A DNA stretch of 64,000 nucleotides from Verticillium longisporum (taxonomy: Eukaryota; Ascomycota; Sordariomycetes; Glomerellales; Plectosphaerellaceae), in contig JAETXT010000005.1 in assembly GCA_019188255.1 (NCBI GenBank), forward strand, positions 1,240,001 to 1,304,000, in the 5' to 3' direction. Positions 45,674 to 58,044 of this stretch are shown here, piece after piece. The translations under genes were made by a program, and so were the position numbers. The stretch's first letter is position 1. Each line of letters opens with the position of its first letter. The notes beneath the pieces were generated by a model. The model was not told the DNA's origin. It ran no database searches and saw nothing but the letters and a program-made list of their open reading frames with translations.

Positions 45674-48600
45674 TTAATTATTAAGCTCTCCAGCGACGTA
45701 TCCAATCTGCCGCCGTCCTTGAGGACCAACGCCGGCAAGTTGTCCCGCAAGACCTGACTGACTTTCAACCAGTCGCCGTTGTTCTGCAATTCTTCGTGTC
45801 GCCCGTTCGTCCTGTTGCCGGTCCATTCTCTCAACATCTTCACGTTCTGCAATGCGAAGCGCACTCAGTGCCTTAGCATGGTCCACTCGCTCCGTCGCCA
45901 TGTTCCGTTCCCAGTCAAGCGCTTGAAGGTGTCGTCGCTTATCCAGTTCCATTTCTTGTCGTGCCTTGAGTGCAGATGCCTCGGCCATGGCCTTCTCGTG
46001 TGACGCTTCCGACGCGCGCTCGTTCTGTCGCCGTCGCATGGCCGCTGCGAAGGCTTCTTCCTCTGCGCGTGCCCTATCACCCATAGCTTGCATTTCTTCG
46101 CTGTGCGCCCGTTTACGGCGCGCATCTTCGAGTTCGGCTTGGTTCGCCCAGATTTGTGCTTGCACAGCCGCGAGTTCCTTGGAGCGAGCAATGCTCACCT
46201 CGTAGTCCTCTTGCTCACTCGCCAGCCGGCTAAGGCGGGCTCGGCGTTCCCGTTCCTGGAGCGCCACGTCATCTGGGAGGCCTGTGGCATCGTCCGGCTG
46301 CGGCCCTCGATTGGCAAAGAAGACGTCCTCGCACCGGTTGGCACGTAGTAGGCACAGAAGTTGCTCGTTGACATCAGCCTTGGGTAAAACTTTAACGACG
46401 TACATGGTGGGGGAGTACGAGTACAACCCAACCCTGTTTAGATTGAATTTCTTGAAGACCAACTTCCTCATGCCAACTTTGTGGAGCAGCCAGGTCATAG
46501 CCACAGGATCGCTCGATTCCAAGGCAAGATGAAGTAAGGACTTGCCGCTGCACTTGACAGAAATGTCAGAGCCCTTGTCGAGCAGGAAGTTCATAACTCT
46601 TTCAATCTGTTTTTCGTGGGCAGCAGTCATCTCGCCAGGCATGGCACCATGAAGACACATTTCGCCCAAGGCACTCCGTCCGTCGTGCAGATGACTGGGA
46701 AAGTCTGGATCGTGGCCATACTCGACAAGCACTTGGACAGCTGCTAGGTTGAGCTCGCGAGCAGCATTCTGAAGGGATCCGTCATTCCTGGACGCGCCAG
46801 CAGCGAGCAGGTTGGACATCATAGTGATGGCCACGTCGCCGCCAATGTCTGACGCCAGTGACAGTGGTGTATTACCCTTTGCGTCCGTGACGTCGACATC
46901 GGCATCCTTCAGAAGAAATTCCTTCGTGACATCAGGTCGTCTGGCATGGATCGCCAGCATCAGCGGCGTCAAACGTGAGTGTCGAGTCTCAAAGTTGACC
47001 TTGGCACCGGAATCTAGAAGAAGCTGGATGATGTTGCTGCTGACTTTTTTGCGGTTGAATAAGTGCCCAAGTGAGAAGTGTTACTGTTTCTTCTTCCTCA
47101 ATCTCAGGCATGACCCGACTAACGGTTGTCTGGTCGTGGTAGAAGCCGGCATCCAGCAAAGCCTTCATAATCCTGAAGGACCGTGGGAACCTGGCGAGCG
47201 CAAGAAACAGAACTGGTGGCGAGTCCGAAAGTGAGTACATGACATCCAGTCGTGTCTCTCCGTTGCTGTACTCTGTATAGACCTGAATGAGTTGCAGGGC
47301 CTCATCTTCGGACAGTTGCTGGTCAAATATGTGATGGAAAGCCCTTGAAAGCGACTCTGTCTTGGGATGCTTCTCTAGAAGGCGCTGTACGAGCCTAATG
47401 TTGTTTGTAGAGGTTGCCGACTCTAGAAGCTTTCCGTCTTCATGGTCGACATCCACGTCATTCTCGAACAGCAAGTCCATGAAACGGCCTCCGAGGTCTG
47501 GACTCTGGGGGACCATGTTGATGACGAGACCCAAGACATTTGTCAAACCCGCTCCCTGGGCTCCCTTTAGTATCAAGGCTTGGAGAACCAGGAAGCCTCT
47601 GTCGCTGAACCATGTGGCTGCGTTGTCCTTGGTGAAGCTTTGCACAACTGTCAGGTTCAAGGCATCGATCGTAACTGGTGCCTCGAGTAACAGTCGCACA
47701 ACCGATGGCAAAGCTCTTTGTGCGGCATCAACCAGTGTCTTGGCGCCCTTTACGTTTGGGGTTGCGCCATGGGCCACAAGAATTTCGATGGCCTTTTCAT
47801 CGATCGCCTCATCATTTACGGCCTTATTCAGGCAGATGTGAAGCTCCTCGCAGACGGGCAGTCCGGCTTTGAAAAGCATGTCAAGCACCAGCAAGCGCGA
47901 GCTTCCGCTTAGCTTCCAGGCAGCGTTGAGTGCTCTGATTAGAGTAACGGAGGATGCCCTTGGTTGCTACACAGTGTTAGCCAGAAATCGATTTCCATTA
48001 TTGAGTCAACTCACTCTGCTGTTCTCGTCGTGGCCAACAGCGAGCATTGTCTTCAGACTGCCCACATTGGCGCTCCGCGTCGCTGCCCAGACAGCCTCGC
48101 CATTGTAATAATTTGGGTCCGCGCCGGCTTGAAGCAAGATCCTGACCAGTTTTTCACCCTCGCCACCGAAACGGACTGCAGAGACTAGTTGGGCATTGAG
48201 AGCGTCCCCACCGACACCGCGCGTGAGGAGCGGCTCCAGAACTGCAGCTCGCTTTCGCAAGTCTCCAACCTCGGTTGCTGCCTGGAACCCCTGTTCTAGC
48301 GTTGCTCTGCTAGGTTCTCTACCGGTCAGCAGCATCGCTAAGACATCGGCAGCACCGGACCGACAAGCTTCGATGATAGCTTGGTCGTCAACGCCTACAC
48401 CATGGTTGATCAAGATGTTTCCAAGGACGATGTCTCCGTCGGTCGCCGCAGCTTGCAAAGCTTCTGAAACCGCGTTGCCCGAGGCCCCATGTTTCAGAAG
48501 CAGCGTACACAGGAGCGCTCTAGTATCCCTTTTCTGGCATTTGGTGGCCTCGGTGAAAGCACTGTTAAGGATGGCGGTGGTGTGCTTTCTCTGCAGCACC

Positions 48601-51302
48601 AATTCCACAATGTCGGGTCTTTCTCGTCTGATGGCAGCAACAAGAGCCTCCCCATCATTGGTATTCGCCTTGACTGAGAGGGTCCGCAACAAAGGGAGAT
48701 CGTCAGAATATGTATTGATAGCAAAGCCCAGTGCACGATTAGCCTCCGCACTAGGGGCACCAGCCTCCAGCAACTTCTTGGAAAAGGCCAAGCGATCCAT
48801 GGGATCAGTTATCCGTAAGGCATGTGGCAGAGCGTAAGCCAGGGATGCCGGTGTCGGTTTGGCTTCGAAAAGCACATTCGTCAACTGTTCGTCGCTGGCA
48901 GCAACTGCATGACACAAGGCTGCCGCATTGTGTGAATTGACGTCAGCTCCAGAGCTAAGGAGGACCTTGACCGTGGACAGCTGCCGGCTTTTAGGCTCTG
49001 TCTTGACAAGAGAGTGGACCTCCTTGACCAGAATATCGTTGAGAAGGGCCTTGTCTGTAGTTCTTCGCAAGAGGGTGTGCAGTTTGGATACCTTTTTCTC
49101 AGAGGATGGCATTTGAGACAGCTCATTCAGAGCACGATTCAGAGTCGCAGCAGAGGGCTTGCTATGCTTGAGAACTGTGTCGAGCACCGGAGGCTCATGG
49201 TCACGAATCGCTATCGTTGTTAGAGGACAGGGATGGCAGGGTTGAGATACACCTAACATACCGATTGATAATGGTGCGCCATCATGAAAATTGATGTCGG
49301 CTCGACCTTGTTGTAATAGCACCTGCAGCAGTCTCATATCTGCAGGTTGTGTATTGAGAACGTGAAGCATCGCAGACGACACCTTGGCGGGATCCATGCC
49401 AGGCACGGAGCTCAATACAAGACTCGCTATCTCAAGCCTGGCTCGTGGGTCTTCAATCGCTACTATGCTAGGAAGAACACCCGCCGCGGTGTCTGGCGAG
49501 ATGTTCTTCCGGAGAAGCGCAGCGAGAAGTTTGACATCTTTTTGCGTCACTGCTGCCAGCAATGCCCCATCGCTTGAATTGACGTCGTTTGTGAACCGAA
49601 GAAGCAGAGCAATTAAAGCTTCATCCCGGTTTGGTGGTTGTGAGTCGATAGCTTCCTGCAAAGCATCTTGTACGGTTTGAGGGGGTAGTCCATTTGAGAG
49701 GAAACACTCCACCATGGCAAGCTTGTCCCGAGGCGGGAGTGCTGATGTCTCGGCGAAAACACGCGCAACAGTTTGACCGCTGGGCTTGCTTGCGAGCAGC
49801 ACACTGGCCATGGGTACATCACCACGGCCGACTGCAATCTGCAACGCCAGTCCATTCTTGTAGTCGACCGAGGCCACTTCGTGTCTCTCAAAGACCATAG
49901 ATTTCGACGCTCTTCTCCCCAGACCGCGCGGCGACTGAGACTCGACGGGTCGGCCCGACCCCGGGAACTGGGGAGTGACCAGGAGATTGACAGACTTGAC
50001 GTCACCAGCCCTAACGGCTTCGATGAGAACGGCATGCAGAGGATTGCCGCTGGCTCCTCTTCGCAAGAGTACATCAAGCAACAGCCGCCGGTGATCCGAT
50101 GCCAAGTCTTTAGGAATGAGTTCAACACACTCGGACGCCTGAAGAGAGCTCAAAGGCGAGTTGCCAGCAAGCAGAATATGCGCCACATCTACGCGGCCAC
50201 TGGATATGGCCTTTCGAACGGCCATGGCATCCCGATACTCGATCGACGTGCCGTATGTGACTAGGACGTGGAGCATCTCGAGGAATTCCGCGGATGCCGA
50301 GTCGAGCAGAGCAAGGGATGGGCCATCCCCCTCGGCACCAGCACAAAGCAGCATCTCCACCATGGAAATCTTGTCATTTGGATTGATAGACGGATGGCCG
50401 ATCAGTTCGGTGAAGGCTTCGTCCAGGCCTTGACCACGGGGTGGTTTGCTTCCAAGCAAGATTGCGAGCACTATGTCGTGTCGTCCTTGCGATATTGCAA
50501 TCTTCAGGGCCTGCGCCTGATTGTGGTTTCCATCGGCGGTAGATCTGGCTAGTCTCACAACTGTCGAAACGCAGGCGGCTCGAGTGGCATCAATCATGCA
50601 TTGGGACAGCCAGGAAGCTGAGGGTCGTCCCTCGGACCGCAAAACCAGACTGACAATTTCGGCCTGTCCGCCTGTGACACATGCCTGGCGTACGGCGTCC
50701 TGGGCATCAGCCGTCGAGGCGGCACCGGCACCATATCGAAGCAACAGCTCAACAATCGCTGTGTTTTGGTTTCTCATAGCTATGGGCAACGATGTGTCCA
50801 GGGCGACGGCGTCCGCGTGGGGCAACAAGACGGCCACCATGTCTGCCTGTCCATTCTGCACCGCCTGCTGGAGGAGCCTGCTTCGTTCTCCAAAGGTCTC
50901 CAAGCTCTTGCGACGGCTAAGAAGGCCTGGCTTGGGCTTCTGGGGAAGATTTACATCGCCACCAGAGCTAATGAGGAGATTGATGAGGGACTCGGCTGCG
51001 CCGGCTCTACCAGAGTTGGCGACGTGAGAGTTCAAGGCATCGAAGACGATCTTGGGGTCGTAGGATTTCTTTTTGGAGGAAGAAAATGCTTTCCGAAGAT
51101 TTCCAGTCGACTCGGTCCGGCCGTGCGAGAGTTGTCTTCTTTTGACGAGCTCTTCGGCGTAAAAGTCATCATCTGTGTTGCGATAAGTTGGCGGATGAGA
51201 TGGGCGGGACAGTGATGAGGTCGATGGTGGTAATTCCACGCCCCATTGCTCGGCGAGCTGAAGAAGTCGCCGCTGGCGGTCTTCGGGGGAGGGAATTGGC
51301 AT
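45674..51302 (-). CDS. Very large ankyrin-repeat protein with C-terminal coiled coil
   Basis: About 1,860 aa. The start at 51302 (MPIPSPEDRQRRLLQLAEQW) is the first ATG in frame. A 48-nt intron at 47967-48014 joins HDENSR to QPRASSVTLIRALN. After a basic, Ser-rich N-terminus, a solenoid of divergent ankyrin-type units runs for about 1,450 residues. Typical cores are VELLLRYGAG, VKVLLSSGADVNS, VRILLQAGADPNYYNG and TPLMLAIHARRPDVT. From about residue 1,610 a charged helix follows (ERERRARLSRLASEQED..MRRRQNERASEASHEKAM), likely a coiled coil. It ends IGYVAGELNN. There is no NACHT, HET or transmembrane part. The frame slips at a T6 run (47045-47050, plus strand); changing its length by one or two bases rejoins PQKK to VSSNIIQLLLDSGA-type ankyrin sequence. 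Function unknown, probably scaffolding. Confidence 0.8.
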
Positions 51303-53189
51303 GACAGGCACGACAGGGACGTGTCGCTTAATGGGTGGCGCGGTCCAGGTCAAGCTCCTCAGCCACAGCGTGGTGAGAGAGAGCCAAAAGCCAAAGCTAA
51401 ACAACGGATCGTGGTTGCATCAGAGGAGGGGCAGATCGCAATCGGAAGAAGGTTGGTGAAGCAATCAGAGAGGGCTGGAGATACAACGCGGCGAGGTCTC
51501 CCTCCGAGGTTGGATTCCTGTGTCAAGGTCCGTCTGGTCCGTCTGGAAGAAGACGAATGGACTGATGTCTCAGGAGTCAGCCGGGTTGCGGGTTCGAGGC
51601 TCGGCCAATTGGGCTGGACTGAGTGTCGAATTTGGGGGGCAAACTGCTTCGTCTCAGAACCGACGGATACTATGCTGAAGAGTGTTCGTAAGAGGGGCCG
51701 CCAGTCATTGAGTTCTTGACATTTGAAAACGAAAAGGCTCCAGCTTGGGGAGATGAGGGATGAAAGGATAAAAATGCGAAAGGATGAAAGGCGAAAATCC
51801 CGAGCAGCCGTACAGACACAAGTATTCGGTCAGTGACGTCCACACACCGTGGCGGAGGGGGAAGGAGCAAGCGGGTGTGAGGCAAGTGCAGGCAGTGTAA
51901 GTGTAGGCAGTGCATTTCTGTGTCCATGGGCAGGAGGTACCTACCTTAGGGACGACAGGCAAGACAGAGGGATGGACAGCCAGTGGATCTCGATGCGCCA
52001 CATATCCCCTGTCGATGCCCCTGTCCACCCCACCAATTTCTCCTTCTCTAGCCACAGCTCGAAGACAGGCCTTCGACGGGAGAGCCGCTTGGCAGGTGCC
52101 GACTCGCCCATCCATCAGCTATAGCTTAAGGCACCTAAGGTACATGTATCACTAGGTAGTGGGGGAGGACAAGCGTCAAAATCCAGCTTGATGTCTCGCC
52201 TTGCAGTCTTCCTGATTGGAATCGTCACGATTGCGTCGAATCATATTTTGCCCCAACCTCGCAGGCTTCTTGATACTTGGTCCATGATGCATTTGGAAAA
52301 GCATGTGAACAGCCACTTCTCTCGCCCGTTTCACCCTTCATCAAGAGCCCGGACTCCGGATGAAAAGGCCAATGGCGAGGCCCTAGCCGACGGTTCTGTT
52401 CTTTCGCGATGACGCGGCACGTGGATTCTGTTGCCTCCCACCCATGTTCCGAGAAGAGAACGACAACGGAACCTGCTCGTCTCGGTGTGTCAGTGCAAGT
52501 CAATGCACGCCATTCGCTGAGTGTTCTGCTTGGCAACCTAGATTCTTTTCTCGTTTCCTGCGAGGCGCAGCGCTCTCCCGAGTCATCGCCAATCCACAAG
52601 AGCCTCCACAAGGAGAACAAAGAGAACAAGGCCTCGCAAGCTTTGGGGAAAAAGCGACGAGGCAGCATGCCCATTGAAACAAAACTTGAACCACCTCTCG
52701 GCCGGGGCCTCACAGCATTCCGACTCAGCCCCCGGAGGCCACTCTCCATGGATAGGCATCGTCGTTACTCCGTCGCCGGGACACTGCAACTAACCCCTGG
52801 AGATCGCTCAAGCTGACGCGCTCCTGTCTCATCCAGATAAGAGCTTTATCGGGTTCTTCTGAAGGCGCACGGCGACTCGGCGAAAACTTAGCAGTGACGA
52901 CGCGCCTCCGCCGACCAAGGCTGATTCTAATAGTAATGCTAAAATGAACGGCCCTTGTCTTGATCGTCCAGCATCCACCCATCATGCCCAAAAAGGCAAT
53001 GAAAGGGCGTGAAACATCAGAGTTGCCCAGTATTCCGGCTCACTAATCCGCGGCGCACCTGACTAGCCCCGAACAGCATTGCGGCACCTCGGGCAGGCAG
53101 GCATGGATTTACCCCTCATCACATTGGATCACGACTTCAACCCCCACCACGCATTAAGATAGATCAGTATCAACACCAGCGTACGTAGC
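51303..53189. other. 1.9-kb divergent intergenic region
   Basis: Separates the ankyrin protein and quinone oxidoreductase starts. Has GGTACCTACCTTAGG at 51938-51952 and CACCTAAGGTAC at 52128-52145. A 135-codon plus-strand frame with an ATG at 52409 (ends 52816) has an Arg/Ser-rich C-terminus (KKRRGSMPIE, SPRRPLSMDRHRRYS). It could be a small gene but has no recognised homologue. Confidence 0.4.
51938..52162. repeat. Two small GGTACCTA/CACCTAAGG motif groups
   Basis: AGGTACCTACCTTAGGG near 51938-51954 and CACCTAAGGTACATG..ACTAGGTAGTG near 52128-52160. Same motif family as at 22853, 32640 and 63528. Confidence 0.6.
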
Positions 53190-54377
53190 ATGTCTCTGGC
53201 ATCCTCACCACTTTACTTCGTATCAAAGCGCATCCCAACCGCTGCCCTCGTCCGGCCTTTCTCTGTCCAAACAGCTTTCAGACCCATCTGCGGCCCCAGA
53301 ATACATCGCACGATGGCCTCCTCTTCCCTGCCGCAGTCGATGCCCGCCATCCAGATTGCTAAGACCGGCGACCCCTCCGTGCTGACTCTCAACACGGCTC
53401 CCGTCCCGGCTGTCCCCGAGGGCCATGTCCTCGTGCGCAACGCCTACGCCGGCATCAACTACATTGACACCTACTTCCGCACAGGTCTATACCCCATCCC
53501 TGGCAATGATTTCCCCTACACTCTAGGACGAGAAGGCGCCGGCACGGTCGCTGCTGCACACCCCTCGGTGGCCTCCAAGTTCCCCAACGGCACGCGTGTC
53601 GTCTACATGGGATCCGTCGGTGCCTACGCAAGCTACTCTGCCGTGCCCGCCGCCCTGGTCGTCGTCATCCCCGACAACCTGTCCCTCGACGTCGCCGCTG
53701 CCGCCTGGCTGCAGGGGCTCACGGCATGGACCTTTGTGCGCGAGGCGGGCGAGGTCAAGTCTGGCGAGTGGGCTCTCGTTCACGCCGCGGCTGGTGGTGT
53801 CGGTGGACTGCTCGTGCAGATGCTCAAGGCCGTCGGCGCTCGCGTCATCGCTACGGCGAGCTCCGATGAGAAGCTCGCTGCTGCGCACGCCAAGGGCGCC
53901 GAGTTTGGCGTCAACTCGAAGAGCGATAACCTCGTCGAGGAGGTGAAGAAGATCACCGGTGGCCATGGTGTTGACGTCGTGTTTGACGGCGTCGGCAAGA
54001 CGACCTTTGACGGTGACGTCGAGATGGCGGCGCGCAAGGGACGGCTTGTCGTCTTTGGAAATGCTGTACGTCGTGACAGCACATGCCCCTGCCTGAACCC
54101 AAACTATGCTGATGTTTTACAGTCTGGCGCCGTGGACCCCGTCAACATCCTCCGTCTCGGCGGCAAGAACCTCAAACTCATGAGACCTGTGGTCAACGGC
54201 TACCTAGCCGAGCGCGAGGAGCTGGAAAGGTACGGCAGCGAATTGTTCGAGATGCTGACGTCTGGCAAGGTCGAGGTACCAGTGTACAAGACATATCCTC
54301 TGGCAGACGCGTCCCAGGCCCACATTGACCTGGAGTCGAGGAAGACATCCGGCAAACTCCTGCTCAAGATTGATTGA
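53190..54377 (+). CDS. ZTA1: NADPH:quinone oxidoreductase (zeta-crystallin/Zta1 type), possible dual targeting
   Basis: Zinc-free medium-chain reductase using NADPH to reduce quinones. Exons 53190-54065 and 54123-54377 give 376 aa. The 57-nt intron (gtacgt..ttttacag) is a multiple of three and has no stop, so the unspliced message also stays open. The first 41 residues are Arg/Ser/Ala-rich (MSLASSPLYFVSKRIPTAAL) and resemble a mitochondrial presequence. A second Met (MASSSLPQSMPAIQIAK) begins where cytosolic family members start. Motifs: NAYAGINYIDTYFRTG, LGREGAGTV and the nucleotide-binding HAAAGGVGGLLVQ. Convergent with the epimerase gene 281 bp downstream. Confidence 0.9.
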   Translation: MSLASSPLYFVSKRIPTAALVRPFSVQTAFRPICGPRIHRTMASSSLPQSMPAIQIAKTGDPSVLTLNTAPVPAVPEGHVLVRNAYAGINYIDTYFRTGLYPIPGNDFPYTLGREGAGTVAAAHPSVASKFPNGTRVVYMGSVGAYASYSAVPAALVVVIPDNLSLDVAAAAWLQGLTAWTFVREAGEVKSGEWALVHAAAGGVGGLLVQMLKAVGARVIATASSDEKLAAAHAKGAEFGVNSKSDNLVEEVKKITGGHGVDVVFDGVGKTTFDGDVEMAARKGRLVVFGNAVRRDSTCPCLNPNYADVLQSGAVDPVNILRLGGKNLKLMRPVVNGYLAEREELERYGSELFEMLTSGKVEVPVYKTYPLADASQAHIDLESRKTSGKLLLKID

Positions 54378-54657
54378 CGCGAGGGAAATGGGGCTTCCCG
54401 CGCACCACGCAGCAGACTTGCCTAGACCGACAGACGTGTAGTAATGGGGATCGAGAATGAAATTCCGCTCATTTGCAGAGACACTTCCAAGCCTCTTCAT
54501 CATGGTTTTTTTTTTCCATTAGTCTATCGTGCGTGGCGCTCAGCACCTCTAGCAACAAAAGGAGAAAGTGAAAAGCAGCAACATTTTTTTCCCGTTTCTG
54601 CGAATTCAGGCTGTCCTGGAAAATCCCCTCGCGTTTCTCCCATCGTCCCCCGTCTCT

Positions 54658-55853
54658 CTATTTCGTGCCAATGGCCTTGGCGTTGGCGAGCAGCTCCGGG
54701 GGCGGGTCCTGGCGGTAGCCCTGGGGGTTGTTCTCGACCCAGCGCCACAGGTCCTCGCAGGCCTTCTCCATGGTCTGCTCGGTCTTCCAGTTGAGCTCCT
54801 TGTTGGCGCGCTCGGGGTTGGCGGTGAGGTTGAGGACGTCGCCCTGGCGGCGGGGGCGGACCTCGTAGGGCAGGTCGCGGCCGACGACCTTGCTAAAGGC
54901 CTTGATGATGTCGTAGACGGTGCTGCCGCGGCCGGAGCCGAGGTTCCAGGCGCGGACGCCGGGGTTGTGGTCGCGCAGGTAGTTGAGGGCGACGACGTGG
55001 CCCTGGGCGAGGTCGCCGACGTGGATGTAGTCGCGGATGGCGGTGCCGTCCTTGGAGTCGTAGTCGTCGCCAAAGACGAGCAGCTTGTCGCGCTGGCCCG
55101 TGGCGACCTGGCCCAGCAGCGGCAGCAGGTTGTAGGGCACGCCCTGGGGGTCCTCGCCGAGGAGGCCCGAGGGGTGGGCGCCACAGGGGTTGAAGTAGCG
55201 GAGGAGGGCGCCGTTGAAGCGCTCGGCGGGCTTGCCGTCCTTGGTGGCGCGCTGGCGCTCGGCGGCGATGTGGTCGGTGATGATCTGCTCGACCATGTGC
55301 TTCGTGTGGCCGTACGTGTTGGTGGGGCCCAGCGGGCAGTGCTCGGGGATGGGGATCATGTTCTCGAAGCGCGTAGCGTCGCCGTAGACCGTGGCCGACG
55401 ACGAGAAGACAATGTTGGGCACGTCGTTCTTCTTCATGACGCGCAGCAGGTTGATCGTGCCCGAGACGTTGACCCTGTAGTAGTCGAGGGGGATCTCGCC
55501 CGACTCGCCGACGGCCTTGAGCGCGGCAAAGTGGATGACGCTGTCGATGGCGGGGTGTTTCTGGAAGACGGCATCGAGGGCGGCCTCGTCGGTGATGTCG
55601 ACCTGGTAAAAGTCGGGACGCTTGCCGCTGATCAGCTCGATGCGGTCGACGGCGACCTTGGACGAGTTGTACAGGCTGTCGACAATGACGACATCGTAGC
55701 CGTGGTCGAGGAGCGAGAGGGTCGTGAAGGAGCCAATGTAGCCCGTGCCGCTGATGCGAGGAAGAAGAAGCCGTCAGCCTGGATGCTTTCCTCGCAGGGA
55801 GAGCCAAGGGCGGTGGGGTCTTACCCGCAGACGAGAACTGTTCCAACAGGCAT
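54658..55853 (-). CDS. GALE: UDP-glucose 4-epimerase
   Basis: Interconverts UDP-galactose and UDP-glucose (Leloir pathway) in the cytosol using bound NAD+. Exons 55853-55825 and 55750-54658, 373 aa. The 74-nt intron splits the Rossmann motif, giving VLVCG-GTGYIGSFTT after splicing. Catalytic parts are present: FSSSATVYGD (Ser) and NTYGHTKHMVEQ (YxxxK). LLRYFNPCGAHPSG, DYIHVGDLAQGHVVAL and the C-terminal RRQGDVLNLTANPERANKELNWK are all typical. There is no C-terminal mutarotase domain, unlike yeast Gal10. Strong GC bias makes long antisense open frames that should be ignored. Confidence 0.95.
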
Positions 55854-58044
55854 GGTGAAGATGATCTGTGGGTGTGGTGTTGAGGGGGGTTGAGGTTGGG
55901 TGGGTGATTGAGGGGTAGTCTGTGGGGAAGAGAAGAAGAAACAGAAAAGCGCAAGGACAGAGAGGTTCGCGATGCGAAGGGGCGAGTGGTATTATAAGGG
56001 GGAGAACAAGGTGTCAGACCGGGGACTGCGGAGACTTTTTCTGTCTGGTTTGCGGTGTTTGTCTGTAGGGATCCGGTATGAAGATCGCGACACGAAGGGC
56101 GGCATGGAAAATTTCGTGCCACCTCCCTCTTCTCAGGGCAGTCTCCTTACCTGTGTTACCCCTCGACCCCTCCTCGCCTCGACCCTTTGACCCTTCGACC
56201 CCTCGAAAACACCGCGCGCTGGCGCCTCACCTCATCACACTCAGAGCGCTGATGGCGGGGTGACACACGGCTTGTAGGGTGCCACCCCCACCAGAGAGGC
56301 GCGGCAGCCTGAGCCTGGCCTGCAACACCCCGGCCGCCCGCTAAAAGGGACAATACGGTCCCCTGTAGCGCGCCGCTTCGCCCCCTATCGCCGACTCTCT
56401 CGCTCCCGCCTGGCGGCCTGGAGAAGGATTCGAGGCACTCCCTCCACTGTGGCTGGAAGCTTGCCCTGATCGGGTTGTCCCTATCGCCAACCTCGTGTTT
56501 TTCCATGTACCTGTCTGCCCCTGGAGCCTCATCAGATCGTCGCGAGTTCTCGAAATAGCGGTCAACGCAACGGTCGATTGCTTGATAATCTGTTGAATCC
56601 TCAATTTCTGCCACTTGAACAGGCGACAGCTGAGGTACAGTACACAATTGAATAACCCTCAGTAACACACTACTCGGACCATCCCTTGCAAGATGCAATA
56701 GACAAGGTCGCAGTTACACACGCAAGCCTTGGTCAGTCAGTATTCCGCCGCCAGGCCCAGTGGATTCCCGAATCCCGCTGTCGGTCAGTCGTTCGCTGCT
56801 GGCGGCACGTGGGTCTGAGAGCTTCGGCGAACCATGGTGCATCGCAGAGCATCAGCCCTCACGCTCGGTCCGATGCGGTCCGGAGCATGCTTTTGAACCA
56901 GAGAAGGCGGTTCTGAGGCTAGCGTGCTAGTACTTGTCGCCTCAATAGCCTTGCTTTCTGCCGCCGGCGTGCTTTCAGACGGATGTCACCTGGATGCTGT
57001 GCAAAAATAAAAGTATCGTCAGAGAACACCAGAATCCAATGGCTATCACGTGACCAGTACGTACCGCGCAAAGTACCGACAGCATGGTGGAGACGCGTTG
57101 TGGTTCGCAGCAGCTGGAAGGGTGAGGCGCGGCGCGGTGTGGCTCGAGCTCTTTCCCCGACCTCCTCGACGACCGCGAACCACGACAGGAAGGACCTGGT
57201 CCCTGCGCCTGCACCCAAGAAGAAACCGTGACGCTCTTGTCGCGAAGGAAGAAAAAAAAAACACTTTCTCTGAACCTCACCGCGCCTCTCCGAACATAGA
57301 CTACGAGCCTGGCGCCGTTCTCCCTCTCCCCGGAACATAGAGACGAATCGAGCCTTCTTTGACGTGGCTGCTGCATCCAGACGCGGATGCGCCACCCATC
57401 ACCAACGGCTCATTGACGTCAAAGCATCCACAAAGCCAGTCGTCGCGCATCCACTCACCCCGGAATCATGGTCCATCCATGAAAGCTCGACACGCTTGTT
57501 CTTTGTCATCGAATATCCTGCTTTGCTATTCGACAGGAGGAGTTCTACTCGAGAGGTCCGTTGATCGACTCCGGACTGGGAAAAACGCCTTTGTTGTTTA
57601 TTGTGGCTGTTGGTATTTCGGCGCCGACTACTTTTCAGAGCTTGACGACAAGAAGCCCCACCACCAGTGATCTGTTGGTCTACAGTCTACCTTGTCATTG
57701 AAAGGTACACCTCTCAGAGACTTGCATTGTACTCGTCGCAAGACTGTCGAAGCTCTCTCATGTTGAGCCGAAAATTCCACACGCACCCCGTCACAAAGGT
57801 AAGTCCTCGCCCTGACTTGGGCCCTTTGTGCTCTCATTCAAGGCCCCACGGCTATCTCATCAAGCTTCACCTTGTTCTCATAAACAAGACGCCAACCCCT
57901 CATGTTCCCTCATATCCATCCGCCATGGCCTTGTTCTGGCTCCTGTCAATCTCAATCGAAGCTCGTTGCGAAAATCGTTGCGAAAAAGAACCAACCAACT
58001 AACTTGCCTTCAGCATCGGGGTCAACGACTCATCCTGACCAAAC
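55854..58044. other. 2.2-kb divergent intergenic region
   Basis: Promoters of the epimerase (left) and SUN-domain gene (right). No gene recognised. GC-rich open frames around 56160-57400 occur on both strands and lack domains. Confidence 0.4.

Noticed and set aside
51580..51640. Possible tRNA from a GGGTTCGAGGCTCGG block
   Set aside because: No acceptor stem or anticodon arm can be drawn around it.
54568..55893. Plus-strand 441-codon frame rich in Val/Gly/Ala
   Set aside because: Antisense shadow of the UDP-glucose 4-epimerase; no domain, composition driven by GC bias.
54893..56122. Minus-strand 409-codon Arg/Pro/His-rich frame
   Set aside because: Out-of-frame reading through the epimerase exon and its promoter; composition non-protein-like.
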